Assembly (NCBI GenBank): GCA_945897545.1
Contig: CAMDGJ010000173.1
Coordinates: forward strand, 1 to 5,974
Direction: 5' to 3'
From: Flavobacterium psychrophilum
GTDB taxonomy: Bacteria > Bacteroidota > Bacteroidia > Flavobacteriales > Flavobacteriaceae
Length of the DNA: 5,974 bases
In this document: positions 1 to 5,974 of the stretch, piece after piece
How the letters are laid out: the number at the start of each line of letters is the position of its first letter
Position numbering within the stretch: the stretch's first letter is position 1
The notes under the pieces: generated by a model
What the model saw: only the letters and a program-made list of their open reading frames with translations
Database searches by the model: none
What the model was told of the DNA's origin: nothing
Program-made: the position numbers and the translations under genes

Positions 1-1729
1 AATATTCTTTATTAATATTATTTTGATTTACTAGAAACCTTTTGACCTGCTGACCAGTCGCATTGTAAATATTAATCGATAAAGCCGTTTTCAAATTCAT
101 TGTAGTTTTTATCGTAATGCTATCTGAAGCTGGATTCGGAAATAGATTAATATCATTATTTTCATCTGAAAAATTAATTTCATGAACAGAAAGCGAATTC
201 GATAAGCGCTCGTTAAGTTGCGCTTGAAATAAACTCGGAATAGCAGTGATAAAAGTTCCCTTAGATTCTATGGTTCCTAACAACTCAGTTTTTGTCCAAT
301 CCCCTTCATTGGTGATTGCAGGAGATTTGCATCCAATGGCCCAATTGCGTTGATCGCCAGGTGGATCTTGGACAATCATTTTGCCCGCAGTGCAGTTCCA
401 AAACATAATTTGTCCTCCAGACCAACCGTGCCCTGATCCAGAATCGAGTCGGTTTTGAATATCTTGACTACCATTACCCACAATATTATCAAATAAAATC
501 CCTGTAGACCAGCGATGATGAGGACCAATATCACTTTTTTGAATGGTTGATGTATTCTTATAAAAAACATTAGGTCCACAAGTGCGACTGCCATTTACAT
601 AATCATGACGACCATTTCTGGTGGTACAATTCTGCACTAAGTTCCGTTGCCCGTCAACATTAAAAGAATACCTTCTACCTCCATCAATTGTGGATTTTGC
701 ATCTAACATTTTGCAACCATCAACAGTAATAAAACTAGCATGAGAATTGATATGAACTGCAGAATAGCCAAAATAATAAACTTCTAGATTTCGTGCCCAG
801 CTATTGTAAATATTTTCAAAGGATACTGCTTCCCAACCATGATTTTCATCTGTATCAGAAATATAAGTAGAGGAAATTCTCATGTTTTCAATGCCACAAT
901 TTTGAATTCTACTTTCGGTAAATTTTACAAGTTCACCAGTAGCATAAACTGGATCAATAATATCCATAATGGGTGCATCTATGGTAATTACATTTCCATT
1001 TATTGCTATTATTTTTCTTTCAGAATCCATATCATAACCACTAGCTGTCCAATCCTTTGTTGTGGGGTCTTTAGGCAGAATTGAAGTTAATAAATTCATT
1101 CCCAATAAACTTATCCAAGCATCATTTGGAATACGGTGTACAAAAACTTTGTCTCCAACATCAAAAGTATGTCCCGAAGCAACTGTTATTTGCTTTGCCC
1201 CAATTGGAACATATAAATCTGTTATTTTTTTTCTTGTTGAATTTGCAGAATTATAGGCCGTTCCAGAAGCTCCAGTAAAATTAAATAGTATGTGTTGTGA
1301 AGTTTTCGTAGCAATAAAATTAGTTCCATTTCCATCAAATCCCTCACCACGAAGAACTATCCCGCTGGCCGAAATAGTAACAATATCGCTATTATTATAA
1401 GTTCCTGCCTTCAAAAGAATAGCTCCTCTAAAACCATTTGCATCTAATGGCATTGCTGCCACTTGATTGATAGCATTTTGCACGTTAGCTAAATTATCTC
1501 CGGCAACTGGGTTTACAGTGAGTACCACATCAACTGCTGGAATTGGTGATTCACTGTTCATATACCCTACTCCACTAAAATCAGGCACTATATTACCCTT
1601 ACTGTCCGGCGTATAAATTAGTTTACCATTAATTCCAACAGATACCAGACTTGATGTTTGGGCTAGAACAACATCTAAAGAAATAAACAAGAATAAAAGC
1701 AACAAAGTGCTTTTTAGGTATTTTTTCAT
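1..1729 (-). CDS. Secreted parallel beta-helix (pectin-lyase-like fold) protein with T9SS sorting domain, 3' end cut by window edge
   Basis: An uninterrupted frame of 576 codons starts at the ATG at 1729-1727 and runs off the left edge without a stop. Residues 1-23 form a signal peptide (MKKYLKS, a hydrophobic core, then VLA before Gln24). Residues ~75-150 look like the first coils of a pectate-lyase-type beta-helix: a 'NVQNAINQV' helix, then 'ILLKAGTY' and 'SGIVLRGEG'. Residues ~265-470 carry coil-like repeats rich in Asn and Cys (NCGI 277-280, QNCT 366-369, WNCT 444-447). Two striking patches are GPHHRW (402-407) and GSGHGW (431-436), whose His, Arg and Trp could form an active or binding site. 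From about residue 526 (FPNP at 530-533) a T9SS type A domain begins, of which about 50 residues are visible. The protein is therefore probably exported to the cell surface or medium. A polysaccharide lyase or glycosidase role is plausible from the fold but not shown; I cannot assign a CAZy family. It probably has its own promoter, given the 358-bp gap upstream. Confidence 0.85.
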   Translation of the reverse strand, partial: MKKYLKSTLLLLFLFISLDVVLAQTSSLVSVGINGKLIYTPDSKGNIVPDFSGVGYMNSESPIPAVDVVLTVNPVAGDNLANVQNAINQVAAMPLDANGFRGAILLKAGTYNNSDIVTISASGIVLRGEGFDGNGTNFIATKTSQHILFNFTGASGTAYNSANSTRKKITDLYVPIGAKQITVASGHTFDVGDKVFVHRIPNDAWISLLGMNLLTSILPKDPTTKDWTASGYDMDSERKIIAINGNVITIDAPIMDIIDPVYATGELVKFTESRIQNCGIENMRISSTYISDTDENHGWEAVSFENIYNSWARNLEVYYFGYSAVHINSHASFITVDGCKMLDAKSTIDGGRRYSFNVDGQRNLVQNCTTRNGRHDYVNGSRTCGPNVFYKNTSTIQKSDIGPHHRWSTGILFDNIVGNGSQDIQNRLDSGSGHGWSGGQIMFWNCTAGKMIVQDPPGDQRNWAIGCKSPAITNEGDWTKTELLGTIESKGTFITAIPSLFQAQLNERLSNSLSVHEINFSDENNDINLFPNPASDSITIKTTMNLKTALSINIYNATGQQVKRFLVNQNNINKEY

Positions 1730-1794
1730 TTGGTTATAATTCCAACAAATTATTAATTAAAAAAAGCGCAAAACAAATTCAACAATGTAATTTT

Positions 1795-1802
1795 CAAATA
1801 TA
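1795..1802 (-). promoter_or_regulatory. Candidate -7 promoter box for the beta-helix gene
   Basis: The minus strand reads TATATTTG here, an exact match to the Bacteroidota -7 consensus TAnnTTTG, 65 bp upstream of the ATG at 1729. Transcription would start near 1788 and give a leader of roughly 58 nt. No TTG or TTTG -33 element is found 17-23 bp upstream, so the promoter is only half supported. In sequence this AT-rich such an octamer may also occur by chance. Confidence 0.38.
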
Positions 1803-1827
1803 ATCGATATCCCATTTTTAAAAATCC

Positions 1828-1973
1828 TGAATTAGAGTAATATCGTCCAGAAATAATGGTGATATTCTGCGAATTTCATGAACTATTCCATCGCTTTGGG
1901 TTCTAGAATTGAATTATTGAGAAAAGAACCTTTTGATCAGTCATTGGAAATAATATCCAAAGAAATGAATTAA
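1828..1973 (+). pseudogene. Decayed remnant resembling the C-terminal half of a four-helix-bundle (S23-type) protein
   Basis: The only plus-strand sequence here that reads like protein is an open stretch from 1863 to the TAA at 1971-1973, with an ATG at 1878. It contains F-M-N-Y-S-I-A-L-G-S-R-I-E-L, close to the 'F..F..IALGS..EL' pattern I recall for four-helix-bundle proteins of the 23S-rRNA-intervening-sequence (S23) type, followed by a charged amphipathic tail (RKEPFDQSLEIISKEMN). An in-frame TGA at 1860-1862 stands where the family often has Arg (CGA to TGA would explain it). In another frame 1831-1878 gives an 'IR...SS.......R.S' pattern that also fits the family. It therefore looks like a frameshifted, truncated relic facing opposite to all its neighbours. 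The match is by eye to a remembered consensus; a chance open frame cannot be excluded. Confidence 0.35.
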
Positions 1974-2052
1974 TAGTGTCAAGCAAAATTGCGAAAAATT
2001 TATTTGTTAGACAGGTTTAATGCACTGACAATAATCTCTCTATTCTGCAATA

Positions 2053-2060
2053 CAAATATA
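2053..2060 (-). promoter_or_regulatory. Candidate distal -7 promoter box downstream of the sulfatase stop
   Basis: A second minus-strand TATATTTG matches TAnnTTTG. A TTG lies at 2087-2085, separated by 24 bp, one base beyond the 17-23 bp spacing described for flavobacterial promoters. If used, transcription would begin near 2046 and leave a leader of about 317 nt before the beta-helix ATG, reading antisense to the coding remnant. It is weaker than a clean promoter call because the spacer is long. Confidence 0.28.
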
Positions 2061-2087
2061 CATAATCTAACAGTAGAAATAAGACAA

Positions 2088-3695
2088 TTATTCTTTTACA
2101 AGCTTAACTGTGGCAGTAGATTTATCTTTTATTCTTAGAAAATAAACTCCTTTTGACAAAGCCGAGAAATCTTGTTTCTCGATCATTGATCCAGAATAAA
2201 TCAACTGACCAAAATTAGAATACAATTCATATTTTTCGTTTCCTGAGTAGGATTTTAAACGGATAGTGGATTGAAAAGGATTGGGATAAACCCTGTTTTC
2301 ATTGGCCTCAAAACTTTCGTTATTCAAGAATATTGGATTGCAATAATTGGTCGATCCTACTAGTGTCGTCATTTCGTTGCATAGCGAGGTGTAATTGGCC
2401 GTTTGCACGGTGTTTAACGTTCCTAAAAGTAAATTTTGATTTATAGTTTCGATTGGATTCGTCATTAAATTGAAAAATTTTTCTGTACCATCGTCAAATT
2501 TTATCAATTTATACTCCGTATTTCTCATTGCTTTTCCATCTCCAGATGTAGGAGTATCTTTGAAAACCTCCGTAAATGCCCATGGTCTAACAGCTGTTGC
2601 TGTATTTAATAATATAGGTATTAAACTTTTTGAATCTACTGGTTTATTTGAAGGTATTTGCGATTGCCAGTTTGAAAATCCAAATAATTCTAATGCTGTT
2701 GCAAATAAATCGACTGTGCTAACAAGCGCATCGCTACTTCTGTTTGGATTTACAACTGTTGGTCCCGAAATAATAAAAGGAACACTTATGCCTTTCTGAT
2801 ACACACTCCCTTTTGCACTTCCAGAACCTTGATTAATTGCAGGATCAGCTCCATTATCTCCAATAAAAACGATGTCTGTATTTGTCCATTTTCCACTACT
2901 TTGCAAATAATCAAATAAACGTCCAAGTTCGTGATCCATAGCTTGAACCATGGCTTTATAATATTTTTTTGGATTAGCCGAAATATCTGCCGCTGTTCCA
3001 CTCAAAGTGGTGTCCGAATATAATCCCGCTGGTGGCAAATGAAAGGGACTGTGTGGTGCGTTGAATGCCATCCAAAGAAAGAACGGTTGTGTAGTTGGCT
3101 GAGCGGTAATCCAAGAAATAGAATTGTTTACCACCTCAGTTGTAGCATAATTTGTATTGGTAGAAGCCACTCCATTTTTGATTTTTTGCCAATTGAAATA
3201 ATCGGAAATTCCTCCCGACAGACTTCCTTCGTAGTGGTTAAACCCCATTATATTTGGATTGTTATAATTTGTAACTGAGGGCAATTGTAAATGCCATTTT
3301 CCTATTAATGCTTTAGAAATCCCATTTGGAGAATATACATCTAATAATTTTGGAATGGTAATTTCATTTGTATTCAAAACCGATAATGTACCAGCTCCAA
3401 TTGCATTTCCAACCCCTGTTCTAAAACTATATCTGCCTGTCAACATTCCCGCACGAGTGGGAGAACAAACTGGATTTGACCATGCATTTTTAAACCGAAC
3501 CCCTCTCTTTAATAAACGCCTAACATTTGGCATTGCAATGGTATCAAGTATGGGATCATAAAGGGTATAATTGGAATAAAATCCGCAATAATCAGCTCCA
3601 ATATCATCTGCTATAACAAAGATTACGTTATGTTGTTGTGCAAAATTTGAATGATTAATTACCAATAGAAATAATAGTACAACTATTTTTTTCAT
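2088..3695 (-). CDS. Secreted Cys-type S1 family sulfatase with T9SS sorting domain
   Basis: This 535-residue protein should hydrolyse sulfate esters, probably on a sulfated glycan outside the cell. Residues 1-19 are a signal peptide ending NFA before Gln20. The sulfatase domain spans ~22-430 and shows the expected motifs in order: metal-binding D30-D31 in 'VIADD'; the formylglycine signature C77-S-P-T-R81 followed by AGMLTGR (signature at 3453-3467); GKWH at 132-135 with Lys133 and His135; NAPH with His215; metal-binding D280-N281 in 'GDNGAD'. Cys77 must be converted to formylglycine by a maturase not seen here. Cys439 and Cys452 could form a disulfide. Residues ~467-535 (VYPNP, NFGQLIY, LSKGVYFLRI, ending KLVKE) are a T9SS type A sorting domain. 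The ATG overlaps the upstream stop codon (TAATG) and starts directly with the signal peptide, which fixes the start. The substrate and S1 subfamily cannot be told by eye. Confidence 0.95.
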   Translation of the reverse strand: MKKIVVLLFLLVINHSNFAQQHNVIFVIADDIGADYCGFYSNYTLYDPILDTIAMPNVRRLLKRGVRFKNAWSNPVCSPTRAGMLTGRYSFRTGVGNAIGAGTLSVLNTNEITIPKLLDVYSPNGISKALIGKWHLQLPSVTNYNNPNIMGFNHYEGSLSGGISDYFNWQKIKNGVASTNTNYATTEVVNNSISWITAQPTTQPFFLWMAFNAPHSPFHLPPAGLYSDTTLSGTAADISANPKKYYKAMVQAMDHELGRLFDYLQSSGKWTNTDIVFIGDNGADPAINQGSGSAKGSVYQKGISVPFIISGPTVVNPNRSSDALVSTVDLFATALELFGFSNWQSQIPSNKPVDSKSLIPILLNTATAVRPWAFTEVFKDTPTSGDGKAMRNTEYKLIKFDDGTEKFFNLMTNPIETINQNLLLGTLNTVQTANYTSLCNEMTTLVGSTNYCNPIFLNNESFEANENRVYPNPFQSTIRLKSYSGNEKYELYSNFGQLIYSGSMIEKQDFSALSKGVYFLRIKDKSTATVKLVKE

Positions 3696-3697
3696 TA
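3693..3697 (-). promoter_or_regulatory. TAATG stop/start overlap coupling the DUF1566 and sulfatase genes
   Basis: On the minus strand the TAA stop of the upstream gene (3697-3695) shares its last A with the ATG of the sulfatase (3695-3693). The preceding bases are A-rich (AAAGAAAAAA) with no clear Shine-Dalgarno site, so re-initiation by terminating ribosomes is a reasonable inference. It supports a single mRNA and coordinated production of the two proteins. Confidence 0.6.
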
Positions 3698-4903
3698 TTT
3701 TTTCTTTATAATTTTATACGTATTCTTATTATTTCCATTTATGATGGATAAATAATAGATTCCCTCTGAAATTCCCTCAGTATCTAATAGGTATTCGTTA
3801 GAATTGATAACAATTTCTTTGCTTAAAACTATTTTTCCTAGCGCATCGGCTATTTCAATTTTTGCTGAAGTTGTATAGCTTGGAAATGAAATGGAAACAA
3901 AATCAGAAGATGGATTTGGATGTATTTTAATCGAAGCATTTAGCGTTTCTTGTTTCACAGACAAGGTGAGATTTCCTCTTACACAAAGCACATAATTTGG
4001 ATTGGTTTTTAAATCATACGTTGTAATTCCAAATTGTGTGTTCCAATACCAAGCACTTAAAGTTTGGTTTGGCAATGTCGTTGACGACCAATAATTATGA
4101 ACTCCTAATCCTGTAAAATAAGTTGCAAAAACAGATGGATTTGTTGCCAATTCATTGTTTATCGATTGTAATTCTTTGATGTTCGGCAAACGCCAATCCG
4201 ATGAAGTTCCAATCGTGAGTCCTTCAGCATAAGTCAAAGCTCTGTCCCAAGTAAATGAATCTGTGTAAGGTGTTTTTTGCCAAACTAATTGGGTTAAATT
4301 ATCGGTTATAGTCCCATCCCCATTATCTGTAAAATGGTTTGTAATGGTAGTTGGAGTGGTAACATTTCGAACTGCACGAGCATGGAATTTCTTTGTTCCG
4401 CCTGCACTTATGGTTTCTGCTTTTGGATGATTTCCAATCCCTCCTCCAGCATTGGTACACCAAACTTTCGTTGTAGAATTCAATTCGAAAACGCTTGTCC
4501 ACCAATAATCTGCAGCTGTCGAAGCGAAATAGTTTGTGTCAATTGCAGGATTCGAATTTTGATGATTCAGAATACTAAATGCCTCTATGGGAATAGGTAA
4601 TCTCCAATCGGAATATCCTCCCAAAACCAAATTATCACAATACGCAATAGCGTTTTCAATGGTCATTTCGCCACCATCACCTTTCTGCCACATTAATCCC
4701 GTTACATTATCTGTTATTGTTAAATTGTTATTATTGGTAAATGAAGGAGTGTTTATCAAATAATCTTGGTCTTCACCAAAAGTTGTAGCGTAGCTTTGAG
4801 TTTGTCCGGTATCTGGTAAAAATTGTATTGTTTTAGAAACACTTTGTCCAAAAAACAAAGTAGAATTTATTATTATGATTCCAAAAATTAGTATTTTTTT
4901 CAT
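3695..4903 (-). CDS. Secreted protein with two tandem DUF1566 (Lcl_C) domains and T9SS sorting domain
   Basis: This 402-residue protein begins with a signal peptide (MKKILIFG ... FFG19 before Gln20). Two copies of a DUF1566/Lcl C-terminal-type domain follow. The first (~62-180) has ITDNVTGLMWQK, GYSDWRLPI, YWWTS and HARAVRN; the second (~190-312) has ITDNLTQLVWQK, SSDWRLPNIKEL, NYWSST and VLCVRGN. The paired motifs in the same order show an internal duplication. The second copy is preceded by DNGDGT, common before such domains. Residues ~325-402 (IHPNPSSD, GISEGIYYLSI, ending KIIKKK) form a T9SS type A sorting domain. DUF1566 has no settled enzymatic role; an adhesive or ligand-binding function at the cell surface is an inference, and the Trp-rich pattern recalls C-type-lectin-like folds. 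It begins 18 bp after the YHYH gene stop and overlaps the sulfatase start by one base, so it is the middle gene of a probable operon. Confidence 0.9.
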   Translation of the reverse strand: MKKILIFGIIIINSTLFFGQSVSKTIQFLPDTGQTQSYATTFGEDQDYLINTPSFTNNNNLTITDNVTGLMWQKGDGGEMTIENAIAYCDNLVLGGYSDWRLPIPIEAFSILNHQNSNPAIDTNYFASTAADYWWTSVFELNSTTKVWCTNAGGGIGNHPKAETISAGGTKKFHARAVRNVTTPTTITNHFTDNGDGTITDNLTQLVWQKTPYTDSFTWDRALTYAEGLTIGTSSDWRLPNIKELQSINNELATNPSVFATYFTGLGVHNYWSSTTLPNQTLSAWYWNTQFGITTYDLKTNPNYVLCVRGNLTLSVKQETLNASIKIHPNPSSDFVSISFPSYTTSAKIEIADALGKIVLSKEIVINSNEYLLDTEGISEGIYYLSIINGNNKNTYKIIKKK

Positions 4904-4921
4904 TTGAAATAAGTTTTAAAA

Positions 4922-5974
4922 TTATTCAACCATCAATTTTTTTGTAACTTCAAAGGTATCTGAAATTATTTTAACAAAATACATCCCTTTAGAAAGATTT
5001 TTAATATCAATATTTTGTTTATAATGCAGGGTTTTTGAAATCAATTCGCCTTTTATTCCATAAATTGAAATCGACTGAATATTACTTTCTGAAACGCCGT
5101 TTTTGACTTTTATATTTAAAACATCGGTCGCTGGGTTGGGGTATATGGAGATGTTGTTATCGTTTAATCCAAATGCTTGTGTTGCCAAATTAGGAACAGT
5201 ACATTGAGCAAAACCTGTTCGTTTTGAAACCAAAGTTCCTGGGTTTAGAGGAGTTGTCACCACTCCATTTATGGAAATAGTCGTTGGGTAATTTACATAA
5301 TTAAAAGTATAAGACGTTCCATTCCAGCTATAATTGGTAGCACTACCTGGGATCCCTTTATAGGAAAAAGATAAATTATATCCATTGTTTGTTGCATTTG
5401 GTACACAAGCAGTTATCAAAGCATCTTTTAAAGGGTTTTGACCTTCACCAGGACCTCTCACGGAATTTGCAGACGCTTGTGGAATAATCTGTAAATTGGC
5501 ATCTTCGATGACTTTTCCTACCATATTCCCAATCATATAAGGCGCCGTTACTGTACCGTGATAATGATAAACATCATTGGTTCCATAATGACCGTGATTG
5601 GTATCGAGCGTTGCCATTGCGCTACCATCAGGTTCTAAAGCACCATAAACAGCAAAACCATCCAGCCCAAACGCAATAGGTAAATTGTAAGTGGTTTGTC
5701 CCAAACTTATCAGGTGCATAGGTGCGGTATGATAGTGATAGTCATCGGCACGACCGCAGTGACCCCCATAATTATCTAATTGTCCATCAAGAAAAGAATC
5801 AACACCGGTATTGGTATGGTAGTTAAAAATGGCGACACCATTGGCAGCGATAGCGATAGCCCCTTTTAAGAAATGATCTTTGCTTACAGGCACTGGCGTA
5901 GTTGCAATTGTTGGATTTAAAGGAATACTCCACGCATTTGCTCCAATATAACATTGAGGAATAGGTATTTGTTG
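4922..5974 (-). CDS. YHYH-domain secreted protein with T9SS sorting domain, 5' end beyond window edge
   Basis: The frame is open from the right edge through 350 codons to the TAA at 4924-4922, so the N-terminus and any signal peptide are missing. A GTG at 5893-5891 is in frame but is not the start, because 27 good coding codons precede it (QQIPIPQCYIGANAW). Residues here are numbered from the window edge. The YHYH domain spans ~30-150: GGHCGRADDYHYH at 70-82, LDGFAVYG at 104-111, HGHYG at 127-131 and a second YHYH at 136-139 (motif bases 5729-5740 and 5558-5569). The clustered His suggest metal binding, but the family's function is not established. Residues ~185-260 form a beta-rich linker region (SFSYKG, YSWNGTSYTF). 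Residues ~273-350 (ISIYPNPATD, IYGIKGELIS, LSKGMYFVKI, ending KKLMVE) are a T9SS type A sorting domain. It appears to be the first visible gene of the operon with the DUF1566 and sulfatase genes; its promoter is outside the window. Confidence 0.9.
   Translation of the reverse strand, partial: QQIPIPQCYIGANAWSIPLNPTIATTPVPVSKDHFLKGAIAIAANGVAIFNYHTNTGVDSFLDGQLDNYGGHCGRADDYHYHTAPMHLISLGQTTYNLPIAFGLDGFAVYGALEPDGSAMATLDTNHGHYGTNDVYHYHGTVTAPYMIGNMVGKVIEDANLQIIPQASANSVRGPGEGQNPLKDALITACVPNATNNGYNLSFSYKGIPGSATNYSWNGTSYTFNYVNYPTTISINGVVTTPLNPGTLVSKRTGFAQCTVPNLATQAFGLNDNNISIYPNPATDVLNIKVKNGVSESNIQSISIYGIKGELISKTLHYKQNIDIKNLSKGMYFVKIISDTFEVTKKLMVE

Larger units (their letters stand above)
1730..2087. 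other. Intergenic spacer between the sulfatase and beta-helix genes
   Basis: This 358-bp AT-rich stretch has no intact gene on either strand; the longest minus-strand frames starting at ATG are about 15 codons. It contains two TATATTTG boxes on the minus strand (1795-1802 and 2053-2060), a plus-strand coding remnant (about 1828-1973), and a small inverted repeat TTGGA-N7-TCCAA at 1944-1960. There is no GC-rich hairpin followed by a T run downstream of the sulfatase stop, so read-through from the upstream operon into the beta-helix gene remains possible. Confidence 0.7.

Noticed and set aside
376..594. Minus-strand open frame of 72 codons within the beta-helix gene
   Set aside because: It is a shifted frame of the real gene, which reads through here with the HHRW and GSGHGW motifs and a later T9SS domain; no frameshift is needed.
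839..1278. Overlapping plus-strand open frames of 64-81 codons inside the beta-helix gene
   Set aside because: They are antisense to a 576-codon coding frame, overlap each other, and have low-complexity Ile/Tyr/Asn-rich or featureless translations.
1944..1960. Small inverted repeat TTGGA-N7-TCCAA as a regulator operator
   Set aside because: The 5-bp arms are short for this AT content, the position falls inside the coding relic, and it is far from the proximal promoter box.
1983..1992. Palindrome GCAAAATTGC as a hairpin or binding site
   Set aside because: Too short, with essentially no loop room for a hairpin; expected by chance in such sequence.
2005..2072. Inverted repeat TGTTAGA/TCTAACA as a terminator after the sulfatase gene
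   Set aside because: The 7-bp arms are 54 bp apart, AT-rich, and not followed by a proper T run, so a stable terminator hairpin is unlikely.
2470..2799. Plus-strand open frame of 109 codons inside the sulfatase gene
   Set aside because: It lies wholly antisense to a clearly coding sulfatase with all its motifs and has no recognisable domain of its own.
4323..4600. Open frames on both strands within the DUF1566 gene
   Set aside because: They overlap the first and second DUF1566 domains in other frames and show no independent coding features.
5891..5893. GTG as the start codon of the YHYH gene
   Set aside because: The frame is open and protein-like for 27 codons upstream to the window edge, and a start here would leave a T9SS cargo without a signal peptide.

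Overview
The window looks like the chromosome of a Bacteroidota bacterium, most likely a Flavobacterium-like member of the Flavobacteriia. The evidence is the AT-rich sequence, the lack of clear Shine-Dalgarno sites, TAnnTTTG-type promoter boxes, and the C-terminal 'PNP ... G-x-Y/F' sorting domain of the type IX secretion system (T9SS) on all four genes. The three visible signal peptides are short, begin MKK, and are predicted to leave Gln as the first mature residue, a Bacteroidota habit. All four genes lie on the minus strand, so transcription runs from the right edge to the left edge.

In order of transcription: (1) 5974-4922, the 3' part of a YHYH-domain secreted protein whose start is beyond the right edge; (2) 4903-3695, a complete secreted protein with two tandem DUF1566/Lcl_C domains; (3) 3695-2088, a complete Cys-type S1 sulfatase carrying the C-x-P-x-R formylglycine signature. 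The gaps are 18 bp between genes 1 and 2 and a one-base TAATG overlap between genes 2 and 3, so the three probably form one operon. (4) After a 358-bp spacer comes a large secreted parallel beta-helix (pectin-lyase-like) protein, 1729-1, whose last residues are cut off by the left edge. The spacer holds two candidate promoter boxes and, on the plus strand, a short decayed coding remnant resembling the C-terminal half of a four-helix-bundle (S23-type) protein.

As an inference, this is a set of surface-anchored or released proteins acting on an external polymer. The sulfatase would remove sulfate esters. The beta-helix protein could bind or cleave a polysaccharide. The DUF1566 and YHYH proteins would serve as adhesive, binding or uncharacterised partners. 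No SusC/SusD pair, regulator, sulfatase maturase or transporter is visible, so assignment to a polysaccharide utilisation locus is unproven. No RNA gene, CRISPR array, insertion sequence or convincing terminator was found.
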